Below are positions 8,994-16,235 of a stretch of 64,000 bases of DNA, piece after piece. A program made the position numbers and the translations under genes. The notes below the pieces were generated by a model. It saw only the letters and a program-made list of their open reading frames with translations, did not search any database and was not told where the DNA came from. The first letter of the stretch is position 1. The number at the start of each line of letters is the position of its first letter. The stretch is from Motiliproteus sp036960405. Lineage in GTDB: Bacteria; Pseudomonadota; Gammaproteobacteria; Pseudomonadales; Balneatricaceae. Location of the stretch: positions 1 to 64,000 of the forward strand of contig JBALWS010000006.1 in NCBI GenBank assembly GCA_036960405.1. Reading direction: 5' to 3'.

Positions 8994-9030
8994 GACAAGG
9001 CCGTTAGCGCCCCCGGTCTTGTCAAATTTT
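8994..9030 (+). terminator. Intrinsic terminator after the EEP-family gene
   Basis: GACAAGGCCG (8994-9003) pairs with CGGTCTTGTC (9014-9023) with one G-T wobble, followed by a short A/T-rich run. It insulates the next operon from the nuclease gene. Confidence 0.55.
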
Positions 9031-9083
9031 ATTCCTTTAATTTCAACAAAATACCTTTGTTAGCGATATTTTATAAATTTGTT

Positions 9084-9114
9084 TGAACCTGCTCGACTCG
9101 GGTCGTGACCTACC
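9084..9114 (+). promoter_or_regulatory. Shared upstream module, copy 2 (TGAACC-N15-GTGACCTACC)
   Basis: TGAACC at 9084-9089 and GTGACCTACC at 9105-9114 are 15 bases apart, preceded by an AT-rich tract. The 3' edge is 34 bases before the ATG of the repeat-protein gene at 9149. It is identical in layout to the modules at 260 and 11488. Confidence 0.65.
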
Positions 9115-9148
9115 TAAGGCACCCAACACCAACCCCGAGGAAATCACT

Positions 9149-9790
9149 ATGAAAGCCATCAACAAAGCCGTACTGGCAACCGTAGCAAGCGCCATTGTTC
9201 TTACCGCTGGCGTCGCCCAAGCAACCACACCCAGCTTTGGCTACAAGCCGGTTGGGATCGATTACACCAATAGCTTTAACAACACCAATAAGTTCAAAAC
9301 TAAGGTCGATAACAGCAAGCGTTTCGAGAGCAACACCGATCTGAAATATAACCGCGACAACAGTGTTCGCAACCGTCTCAGCAACGATTACAAACTGGAC
9401 CTGCGTTACGATTATCGTCAGGACAACCTCAATGCCAACCAGAACCTGAACCAGCTGCGCGGTTACTCCAGCGGCGTCGGTCAAAACGCTGGCAATGTCG
9501 GCAACGCAACCGGCCACAGCATGAAGCAGAAGCAGGGCGACACCTCAGTTGGCTCGTTGGTCAGCGAAACCAACACCAGCAAGCACAAAGGCCATAACCT
9601 GTTGTCACCGACTTACAGCAGCCACTACGGCAGCAGCAACAGCGGCAATATGATGCAGAGCCACATCGGCGGCGTACAGTCAGGCATGCAGGGCGGCAAC
9701 GTCACCAACTTGCAAGGTAACGATCAGCAGCAGGACGCCACCTCCTTCGTCAGCTCGGACGATACGGTTAGCAATAGCGCTTCTAAGTAA
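9149..9790 (+). CDS. Secreted Asn/Gln/Ser-rich repeat protein, CsgG-linked family, paralogue 2
   Basis: The 213-residue product is the same length as paralogue 1 and aligns with it throughout: signal peptide (AQA-TTPSFGY), DNS..R and DYKLDLRYDYR units, YSSGVGQ, an identical GHSMKQKQGDT, VGSLV, LLSPTYS, IGGVQSGMQGG, and an SDDTVSNSASK C-terminus. The start at 9149 has CGAGGA about ten bases upstream. It is first in a likely four-gene operon (9149-11411) and probably the most abundant product, since a stable hairpin follows it. The proposed role, inferred from context, is main subunit of a fibre or adhesin exported through the CsgG-type pore encoded at 11551. Confidence 0.75.
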   Translation: MKAINKAVLATVASAIVLTAGVAQATTPSFGYKPVGIDYTNSFNNTNKFKTKVDNSKRFESNTDLKYNRDNSVRNRLSNDYKLDLRYDYRQDNLNANQNLNQLRGYSSGVGQNAGNVGNATGHSMKQKQGDTSVGSLVSETNTSKHKGHNLLSPTYSSHYGSSNSGNMMQSHIGGVQSGMQGGNVTNLQGNDQQQDATSFVSSDDTVSNSASK

Positions 9791-9804
9791 CAATTGATGC
9801 GATA

Positions 9805-9834
9805 GCAACGTGCCCCACCAAAAGGGGCCGTTGC
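9805..9834 (+). terminator. Intercistronic hairpin
   Basis: GCAACGTGCCCC pairs with GGGGCCGTTGC (one bulged base) around an ACCAAAA loop. No T run follows. It lies between paralogues 2 and 3. It could partially terminate transcription or protect the upstream message, keeping paralogue 2 in excess over the downstream genes. Confidence 0.45.
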
Positions 9835-9993
9835 CGCTAGCAGCTATGAACAACGACCGCATCCCGCGCAAAAACTTTGAACCGCCTTCCCAGCCACCGT
9901 TACCCACCCATAGAGCCAAGACGGGCACTCACTACCGCAATCGATCGGTCGGGCGCCGTCTCAGTACGATCCCACCCAACGAGGAGTTGCACC

Positions 9994-10668
9994 ATGCAGA
10001 TCACACACCTACCCCTGACTCTCGGCCTATCCGCGATGCTGATACTGCCAGTAGCCCATGCGCAACCACAGCTCAGCGACAGCGCTAATCGAACTGACGC
10101 GAGCACGCTAGCGGTGGATAACAGCCGCCACAACCAGACCAACAGCGATGTCGATATCGCCATCGATAACAGCCATCGCTCCTCCCAAGCAAACCGGCAG
10201 GCGCTGACTCGCCAGTACCTGATGGACCAGCAGTATCGCAGCAGCCAACAGCAGCAAGATGAGCAACGCGATTACAACAGCGCCGTCGGCCAAGCAGCAG
10301 GCAACAACGGTCAGGCCCGAGGCCACCAATTGGACCAGCAGCAGGGTGGCATCAGCGTCGGCAGCCTGGTCACCGAACAGAACAGCGATAACGCTCCTGC
10401 GGTCGGTGGCTTCAACTGGCAGTACGCGCCGCAGAGCAACACATTGAGTGTTGAGGGCGACAACAACGCGCCGATCCAGCTCTCCAACATCAACGCCAAC
10501 GGCGGCAACATCCATATCGGCGATGTGAACAAGGGCAACCTCTACAACAGCCAGATAGGCAACAACCAGCACGGCAGCCAGGGCGGCGACAGTGCCAACG
10601 TGCAGAGCAACGAGCAACAGCAGCAGGCCGACAGCCAAGTCTCTAGCCGCGACCGCGCTACCAACTAG
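9994..10668 (+). CDS. Secreted Gln/Asn-rich repeat protein, CsgG-linked family, paralogue 3
   Basis: The 224-residue product starts at 9994 after GAGGAG; a reading from 9877 would add 39 unlikely residues. A signal peptide ends near AHA-QPQLSD. It shares the DNS..R units, RDYNSAVGQAAGN, GHQLDQQQGG, SVGSLV and NSQIGNN/NVQSNEQQ with paralogues 1 and 2. It is more Gln-rich, and it has an extra stretch around SNINANGGNIHIGDV that looks like a beta-repeat. It may be a minor or nucleating subunit, as CsgB is to CsgA in curli. That analogy is inference. Twelve bases separate it from the next gene. Confidence 0.7.
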   Translation: MQITHLPLTLGLSAMLILPVAHAQPQLSDSANRTDASTLAVDNSRHNQTNSDVDIAIDNSHRSSQANRQALTRQYLMDQQYRSSQQQQDEQRDYNSAVGQAAGNNGQARGHQLDQQQGGISVGSLVTEQNSDNAPAVGGFNWQYAPQSNTLSVEGDNNAPIQLSNINANGGNIHIGDVNKGNLYNSQIGNNQHGSQGGDSANVQSNEQQQQADSQVSSRDRATN

Positions 10669-10680
10669 GAGGAACTGAAA

Positions 10681-11106
10681 ATGAAACTCATACTATTCAC
10701 CCTCTGCGTGCTGATTTCCAGCGGAGTCTGGGCTCAGGTAGAGGAGACAACAGTGCCGCAGCAAGCGCCATCGCAACCGCAGGATCCGGTGATCGAGCAG
10801 TTGCAGTCGCTGCAATCGATGCGGATGCGCTTGGAGCAGGACTGGTCCAATTACCTCAACGCGGCGCGATCCAATACCGGTGCCCAGCCGATGCAGCCTG
10901 CGACAGCCGCAGGCGTAGGCCAGATGCGGCAAGAGGTCACCCATAACCTAGAGCGGATGGAAGACCGCTTTCGCTGTCTGGACGTCGACCTGAACGGTAA
11001 CAACGGCAACGTGGTGCTGGTGTGCGGCGACAACAACGGCGGTATCGCAACCACTAATCAACAGGCCCTCGGGGCCGATCTCAATATTGGCGGAGGTGGC
11101 CTATGA
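10681..11106 (+). CDS. Exported small protein of the CsgG-linked operon
   Basis: The 141-residue product has a signal peptide (VWA-QVEE), then a Pro/Gln-rich linker and a helical stretch with VIEQLQSLQSMRMRLEQ and a further heptad-like QMRQEVTHNLERMEDR. Two cysteines (FRCLDV and LVCGDN) flank an Asn/Gly-rich turn and could form a disulphide. The C-terminus is Gly-rich. GGAGG upstream partly overlaps the previous gene's stop region. No family is recognised and it does not look like CsgE or CsgF. Its position suggests a periplasmic accessory or assembly factor. Confidence 0.6.
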   Translation: MKLILFTLCVLISSGVWAQVEETTVPQQAPSQPQDPVIEQLQSLQSMRMRLEQDWSNYLNAARSNTGAQPMQPATAAGVGQMRQEVTHNLERMEDRFRCLDVDLNGNNGNVVLVCGDNNGGIATTNQQALGADLNIGGGGL

Positions 11107-11411
11107 AACGCTTACTGATCTCCCTATCGCTACTGACCGGTATCACAGCAGCGACCTTAACGCTGGCGGAGCCAGCGTCCAAAGCACATCTGTATAGCCA
11201 CCAGTGTGGCAGCGGTGTCAGCCTGGTCATCACCGACGCGGATCGATTCGACCCGCTGGTACAGCAACTGCTACTCAAGCAACAGCTGAGCGGCCACCCG
11301 GTTATCGACTCACCGCGGTTTGTGGTGATCCCAACCAGCAGTGATGCCGCACTGACCGAGATGCAGATTCGCTATCTGGAACAGCTACTCAGCAAAGCCA
11401 AGCCGGAGTAA
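11103..11411 (+). CDS. Small exported protein of the CsgG-linked operon
   Basis: The 102-residue product has a signal peptide ending around LA-EPASK. The start codon overlaps the previous stop by four bases (ATGA), which indicates coupled translation. The mature part is short, with one cysteine (HQCGSG), and has no recognised domain. It lies last in the operon before a hairpin at 11415. A chaperone or gatekeeper role like CsgE is possible from context only. Confidence 0.55.
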   Translation: MKRLLISLSLLTGITAATLTLAEPASKAHLYSHQCGSGVSLVITDADRFDPLVQQLLLKQQLSGHPVIDSPRFVVIPTSSDAALTEMQIRYLEQLLSKAKPE

Positions 11412-11414
11412 TCC

Positions 11415-11457
11415 AGCCCCTGATCTTGCGCCCAAACTGGCGGGGAAGATCGGGGCT
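11415..11457 (+). terminator. Hairpin ending the repeat-protein operon
   Basis: AGCCCC-T-GATCTT pairs with AAGATC-GGGGCT, with a single bulged T. It is followed by the AT-rich tract of the next promoter and lacks a strong T run. It separates the 9149-11411 operon from the CsgG-type gene, which has its own upstream module. Confidence 0.5.
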
Positions 11458-11487
11458 CAATATTTTCAAAATATTTTGAATTATTAC

Positions 11488-11518
11488 TGAACCCCTTTCC
11501 TTGCAGGCGTTACCTACC
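11488..11518 (+). promoter_or_regulatory. Shared upstream module, copy 3 (TGAACC-N15-GTTACCTACC)
   Basis: TGAACC at 11488-11493 and GTTACCTACC at 11509-11518 have the same 15-base spacing as the copies at 260 and 9084. An AT-rich tract lies upstream, and the CsgG-type gene starts 33 bases downstream. This links the secretion gene to the repeat-protein genes by regulation as well as position. Confidence 0.65.
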
Positions 11519-11550
11519 GTTTGTGAACTAACAAGCCCGGAGAGAACGTC

Positions 11551-12516
11551 ATGAAATTCAACAGCCTGATCGCCATTCCCCTGATTGCCATTAGCCTGGT
11601 TGGCTGCAAACAGCAGACCGTTAAATCAACCGTCACCCCAGAGCAGCGCGCCGAAGTCAGCTGTACCGGTCCCAAGATGCGAGTCGCCGTAATGCCAGTG
11701 GGCGCCACCGGCAAGCTGGGTTCGTTTGAGGGTTACGATGTCGGTGAAGCGATGGCCTCGCAGTTAACCACCGCATTGGAACAGACCGACTGTTTTGTGG
11801 TCACCGAACGTACCGCGTTATCGCATATCTTGCGCGAGCAGGAGTTGGGCCTGGCCGGTGTCACCAACCCGGAAACAGCCCCCCGCGCCGGTCGTGTTGC
11901 CGGAGCTCAGATCTTGGTTAAAGCTGACGTCACCGAATTTGAACCGCAGAAAGAGAGTGGCGGGCTCAACTTTGGCTTTGCCTCCTCATCGATGCCCTTC
12001 GGTCTGCGTCTGGGCGGCAGTGGCGGTACCAGTCACGTAGCGATCGATCTGCGTTTGCTCGATGCCAGCACCGGCCAGGTGCTCTTCACCAAGCGGGTCG
12101 AAGCGGATAGCAAATCGCAAGGACTGGCGCTGGGTCTGGACTTTGAACAGATTACCGTCGGTGGCGATAAGTTTTACAAGACCCCGATGGGACAGGCGAC
12201 TCGTGTGGCACTTAACGATGCGGTGTTCTATGTCATCGAAGGTACCCGCCAAGTGCCTTGGCAGGGACAGATAGTCAGCACTCGCGGTGAGCATATCTTT
12301 ATCAACGCAGGGCTCGATTCTGGGATCAAGGTGGGCGATCTGATGACCGTCACGGCGGTAGCCGAAGAACTGGTTGACCCTGAAAGCGGGCTGACACTGG
12401 GCAAAATAGAAAATACCGTCGGTCAGATCAAGGTCACCTCGGTGCAGGATAAGTTTGCGATCGCCTCGGCTACCAGCAGCTTTCGCACCCAGCGCGGCGA
12501 CCTGATTCGCTATTAA
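11551..12516 (+). CDS. CsgG/HfaB-family outer-membrane secretion lipoprotein
   Basis: The 321-residue product has a lipoprotein signal peptide with lipobox LVGC (Cys about residue 19), so it should be lipidated. The CsgG domain spans about residues 45-235, with MRVAVMPVGATGK, GYDVGEAMASQLTTAL, FVVTERTALSHILREQELG, ILVKADVTEF and VAIDLRLLDASTGQVLFT. In curli and in the Caulobacter holdfast anchor, such proteins form the outer-membrane pore for subunit export. A C-terminal beta-rich region of about 90 residues (GEHIFINAGLDSGIKVGDLM) is beyond the classical CsgG length and resembles FlgT-like C-terminal domains. It has its own copy of the shared promoter module and a strong terminator. Confidence 0.88.
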   Translation: MKFNSLIAIPLIAISLVGCKQQTVKSTVTPEQRAEVSCTGPKMRVAVMPVGATGKLGSFEGYDVGEAMASQLTTALEQTDCFVVTERTALSHILREQELGLAGVTNPETAPRAGRVAGAQILVKADVTEFEPQKESGGLNFGFASSSMPFGLRLGGSGGTSHVAIDLRLLDASTGQVLFTKRVEADSKSQGLALGLDFEQITVGGDKFYKTPMGQATRVALNDAVFYVIEGTRQVPWQGQIVSTRGEHIFINAGLDSGIKVGDLMTVTAVAEELVDPESGLTLGKIENTVGQIKVTSVQDKFAIASATSSFRTQRGDLIRY

Positions 12517-12532
12517 TCTCTCAGACACACCC

Positions 12533-12566
12533 AACCGGCCCGGAGCGATCCTAGCCGGTTTTTTTG
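12533..12566 (+). terminator. Intrinsic terminator after the CsgG-type gene
   Basis: AACCGGC (12533-12539) pairs with GCCGGTT (12554-12560), followed by a run of Ts. Confidence 0.75.
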
Positions 12567-12680
12567 ATTATGCTTTACTGGTGGTAGATTAACTTTGTGC
12601 AATGCGTGTTTCGGCTCTATGATGCGCGCTGCCAGCCTTAGCCTTCTAACAACACCGCTAGCCCCTTATCTGGAAAACAG

Positions 12681-13067
12681 ATGGATTACGAATTCAGCAC
12701 CGACCTCACCGGCCGCTACTCCGCACAGTTTTCCATGGGTCACGAAGCGCTCGGCAACTGGTTAAGCGCCGAGATCGGTGATAACGCCGCACGGATTAAA
12801 ACGCTGTTTGAAGCACTGTTGCGCCTACAGCAGCGCCAAGCCTGGGAGTTCCAACTCGAGGGCCGCGAGTATTCACTCGAACTGTCGCGCGAAGAAGCAA
12901 CGGTACGGGCTCACGCGCTGTTTGCCGAAACCGACGAGTTCAGTGAAGAGTTGGAATATTACGATTCTGAATCGCTGGCACAGTGCGGTCTGGATGATTT
13001 TAAAGAGATGCTGAGCGCCTGGTGCCAATTTATCGGACTATCACTATCGGTGCCGGTCAGCGCTTGA
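12681..13067 (+). CDS. yacL: UPF0231 family protein, YacL-like
   Basis: The 128-residue acidic cytosolic protein opens with MDYEFSTDLTG and has MGHEALGNWL, YYDSESLAQCGLDDF and a C-terminal helical tail. These match the conserved positions of E. coli YacL (MDYEF..DITG, MGHE, YYDEESLSLCGVEDF). The function of the family is unknown. It stands alone after the CsgG-type gene and converges with a DMT exporter gene. Confidence 0.85.
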   Translation: MDYEFSTDLTGRYSAQFSMGHEALGNWLSAEIGDNAARIKTLFEALLRLQQRQAWEFQLEGREYSLELSREEATVRAHALFAETDEFSEELEYYDSESLAQCGLDDFKEMLSAWCQFIGLSLSVPVSA

Positions 13068-13088
13068 TGCATCGAAAAGATAACCCCG

Positions 13089-14015
13089 TCAGGCTCTGAC
13101 CCAGCCTTTACCGATTGCGCTGCGCCACTGCACACCACTCGCCAATGCTACCCCCGCCATAATCACCAACACCCCAACCAGCGTACTGAGTGATAGTTGC
13201 TCTTCTAACAGAGGAATGGCCGCCAGCGCCGCCAGCGCAGGTGTAAAAGATCCTAGCGCCGCCGTTTTTTCGGCGCCTAACTGACGAATCGCCACCCCAT
13301 AGGTAAAGCCGCCGATAATCCCGGCCCCCAAACCCTGTGCCAACAAGAATGGCCAGATCAACGGCCACGAGGCCGAGCTCAGGTTAGATTCGATCAGCCC
13401 CAGGCTCAGCAACACCCCAAGCCCCAATAACGAGCCGCTACACAGCAGCGCGGTGGCTTCCAACGCGCCAATGCCCGCCACTCGCAATCCCAAGGTATAA
13501 CAGGCCCACAGCAGGCTCGCGCCAAGAAAGGCCAGATGACCTCGCCAATAACCCTGCGCTAGATCCAGCATCGCGCTGCCCAGCAGCACCATCACCCCCA
13601 GCAGAATCACGCCCAGTCCTACCAAGCGACTACGCGGCAACGGCTCTTTAAATACCAGCACCGCCAGCCCGGTAACAAATAACGGTGCGGTACCCGGTAC
13701 CAAGGCCCCCGCATGCGCTGCGGGTGCATAACCACTCCCCAGAGACACCAGGTAGAAAAACGGCAGCCCGCCCAGCAAAATCATCGCTGCATAACGCCAA
13801 CGGATCGCTGCAATGAGCGACCAACGCCGTATCAGCCAGGGCAGAAAGAACAGTGCCGGTAAACCAAAGCGCATCAACGCCAGATCGGTTGGCGTCAGCA
13901 GCGATTGGCTCTCTGCTCGCAGCGATAACAAGAAACCGACCCAGATCAGCAGTGTCAGCAGCATCGCTAACACCCCTTGGAGATTTATTACCGGTTCGCC
14001 ACGATACTGGTCCAT
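13089..14015 (-). CDS. EamA/DMT-family exporter
   Basis: The 308-residue protein has about ten hydrophobic segments in two EamA halves. AGGAG seven bases before ATG 14015 decides the start; a start seven codons upstream lacks a site. It faces a divergent Lrp-type regulator gene 139 bases away. That pairing is common for amino-acid or metabolite exporters controlled by the regulator. Substrate unknown. Confidence 0.8.
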   Translation of the reverse strand: MDQYRGEPVINLQGVLAMLLTLLIWVGFLLSLRAESQSLLTPTDLALMRFGLPALFFLPWLIRRWSLIAAIRWRYAAMILLGGLPFFYLVSLGSGYAPAAHAGALVPGTAPLFVTGLAVLVFKEPLPRSRLVGLGVILLGVMVLLGSAMLDLAQGYWRGHLAFLGASLLWACYTLGLRVAGIGALEATALLCSGSLLGLGVLLSLGLIESNLSSASWPLIWPFLLAQGLGAGIIGGFTYGVAIRQLGAEKTAALGSFTPALAALAAIPLLEEQLSLSTLVGVLVIMAGVALASGVQWRSAIGKGWVRA

Positions 14016-14154
14016 CAATCCGCTCCTAACTAACAAAATTCAGAAGCCTATTATCAATCAGACAACAAAACCGATTCGTGCCATATCGCTTGCATTAAAA
14101 CCCAGTTAAGACCGATTATTGCTCTATGAAACAACTTATTGGTATAAAAAGCCC

Positions 14155-14646
14155 ATGACAAAGCTGCCCAGTGTAGACAAGACCGATCTGAAAATTCTCC
14201 AGGCACTGCAACAAGACGGCCGTCTCAGCAACGCCGATATCGCCGATGCGGTAGCGTTGTCGGCCTCACCCTGTTTGCGCCGGCTACGCCGCTTAGAGGA
14301 GGAGGGCGTCATCGAGGGCTATCGGCCTCAACTCAACCGTCGCGTCATCGGCCTAGGGATGACCGTATTTGTACAGGTTAAACTGCACGACCACAGCGCC
14401 GATTCGGTGGCGGGGTTTGAGCATGCGGTGAGCGATATGGCTGCGGTGATCAATGCGCACACGGTTTCCGGTTCGGCGGATTATCTGCTCGAGGTGGTGG
14501 TGGCCGATCTGATCGACTACGACCTCTGGGTGCGGCAGATACAGGTGCTGAAAATGGTGCGCGAGATCGAAAGTAACTTTGCACTGCGGTCGGTCAAAAC
14601 GGAAGCGCCATTACCACTATCTCAGGTGAGACGTGAAGGTCTTTAA
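14155..14646 (+). CDS. Lrp/AsnC-family transcriptional regulator
   Basis: The 163-residue product has an N-terminal helix-turn-helix (DLKILQALQQDGRLSNADIA, then LSASPCLRRLRRLEEEGVI) and a C-terminal RAM domain (about 70-155) with GSADYLLEVVVADL, the usual effector-binding and oligomerisation region. It is divergent to the DMT exporter and probably controls it from the shared 139-base region. The 3' end overlaps the convergent solute-binding protein gene by four bases. Confidence 0.88.
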   Translation: MTKLPSVDKTDLKILQALQQDGRLSNADIADAVALSASPCLRRLRRLEEEGVIEGYRPQLNRRVIGLGMTVFVQVKLHDHSADSVAGFEHAVSDMAAVINAHTVSGSADYLLEVVVADLIDYDLWVRQIQVLKMVREIESNFALRSVKTEAPLPLSQVRREGL

Positions 14647-15431
14647 GGCTTTTTCAGCGCAGCGAGATACTGTTCAAGATGCTGTTTGGTGAGCCGCTCA
14701 ATCTCACCACTATCACGCAACTGTTTTAGTTCATGATCAACCCGTGGTAACAGGGAAACAAAGGCCGAGCGCTTGGATATGCCGATATGCAAAAAACCGC
14801 TGCGGATCGGGTTATCAAGAGCTACTACCTGCTCCCCAAAACCCTCCCGGTGAGCATGAATCACGCCGATATGCGCGCCTGTTGGGATAAAATCGATCCG
14901 CTTGGATTGCAGCATTTTAAAGTACTGGTAACGCTCGGCCACCTCGACCACATCGACATGCTGCGCTAAAAAATCGTCAAACTGCTGGCCGTAACTCACC
15001 CCCAATTGCACCCCGGCTCGTTTACCAGCGAGGTCCTGCCAGCTGTTAAAAGGAAACTCTCGGCCTTTCCAGACAAACACAGATTTACGGTCTTCGCTGA
15101 GTGGCGTAGCGGTGAATTGGGCATAGCCTTTCCGCTCTTCGGTCACATAGGCAGCCACCACTACATCGACCAAGCCATGTCGTACCGCGTTTAAACAGCG
15201 CTTCCAGGGACCGACATAGACAGATTTCACCTCAACACCGAGTTGGGCAAATATCAGCCTTACGGCATCGGGTCCGACCCCAACCGTGGTATCCCCCTGA
15301 CGCCAGTTAAACGGCGGGTAATCATGATGGCCACAAGCGGTTAGCACTTTCTTTTCAGCAAAAACCGAAGTGGATAGCAGAGTAGTTAGCAGCAGACCGA
15401 GGACAGCAACTCGATGAATCCTGGCGGACAT
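14643..15431 (-). CDS. Periplasmic solute-binding protein (SBP family 3)
   Basis: The 262-residue product has a signal peptide (VFA-EKKV) followed by the family 3 pattern: YPPFNW, GVGPDAVRLIFAQLG, VDVVVAAYVTEERKGYAQFT, AGVQLGVSYG. No permease or ATPase gene is adjacent. It may therefore be an orphan binding protein of the transporter-substrate-binding-domain group often seen in marine gammaproteobacteria. The ligand is probably an amino acid or similar small solute. Confidence 0.78.
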   Translation of the reverse strand: MSARIHRVAVLGLLLTTLLSTSVFAEKKVLTACGHHDYPPFNWRQGDTTVGVGPDAVRLIFAQLGVEVKSVYVGPWKRCLNAVRHGLVDVVVAAYVTEERKGYAQFTATPLSEDRKSVFVWKGREFPFNSWQDLAGKRAGVQLGVSYGQQFDDFLAQHVDVVEVAERYQYFKMLQSKRIDFIPTGAHIGVIHAHREGFGEQVVALDNPIRSGFLHIGISKRSAFVSLLPRVDHELKQLRDSGEIERLTKQHLEQYLAALKKP

Positions 15432-15573
15432 GGGTTATAAAACCTTATGAACAGTATTGGCAATATGCGCCGCCATTATATGCACAGATTCTTAACCCGA
15501 TCAGCTATGAATGCATAACTGCTTAGAAGCGCTTGCTTAACGTTGAATCGATGCCCTTCGCAAGCCATCCCCT

Positions 15574-16221
15574 TTACGGCAACAGTTTGGCGATATGCTG
15601 TAATGCCATCTGGGGATCGACATAGTCGAGCGGCAGTAACTGCCGTCGCTGCTGAGTTTCTAGTATCAGGCTAGGAAACCCTTGCGCGCCCATTTCACGG
15701 CAACGGTTTATCTCATCCAACAACGCCTGCTGGGTTTGATCAGCATTAAGATCACCCTTAAAGCGCTCTACATCCAATCCGATCTCGCTGGCCAGCTCAA
15801 TCAGCGTGGCATCATCGGAAGGGTTACGCGCATCCAGGTAATAAGCCTGCTGGATCGCTAACGTCATGGCCGACTCTTGCTCAGACTGTTGCTGCCGAGC
15901 CGCAATCACCGCCCGGCAAGCCGGGTAGGTCGAGCGTCGAGGGTTGCAACGGCTCCAAAAATCAAAATTGAACTCGGTGCCGGGTACTGTTGCCTGAATA
16001 CGTTGCCAGGTCTGCTGTAAAAACTGCTGCATCTCTTGCGGCATCGGCACGTGGCTATCGGGCGCCAAACCACCGACCAGCCGAACAATGTTGATCGATT
16101 TGGGCAGCCGCTGCTGAATCTGCTGCCAGGTCGGATTAAACGCCCAGCACCAGCTACACATCGGATCGTGGGCATAATAGAGGGTAGCAAGCTGATCGGC
16201 TTGGGCCTGGGGTGCGGTCAT
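15574..16221 (-). CDS. DsbA-family (FrnE-like) thioredoxin-fold protein
   Basis: The 215-residue product has a redox motif CSWC in HDPMCSWCWAFNPTW near residue 20, an inserted helical domain with RNPSDDATLIELASEIGLD, and a cis-Pro region in GAQGFPSLIL. No signal peptide is seen, so it is probably cytosolic, as in the FrnE group. It lies 14 bases after astA on the same strand and is probably co-transcribed with it. Confidence 0.83.
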   Translation of the reverse strand: MTAPQAQADQLATLYYAHDPMCSWCWAFNPTWQQIQQRLPKSINIVRLVGGLAPDSHVPMPQEMQQFLQQTWQRIQATVPGTEFNFDFWSRCNPRRSTYPACRAVIAARQQQSEQESAMTLAIQQAYYLDARNPSDDATLIELASEIGLDVERFKGDLNADQTQQALLDEINRCREMGAQGFPSLILETQQRRQLLPLDYVDPQMALQHIAKLLP

Positions 16222-16235
16222 GTTTGAGTCATACC

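Noticed and set aside
10681..11411. The two small exported proteins as CsgE and CsgF
   Set aside because: Lengths are roughly similar, but none of the motifs I know from CsgE or CsgF is visible. Naming them would be guesswork.
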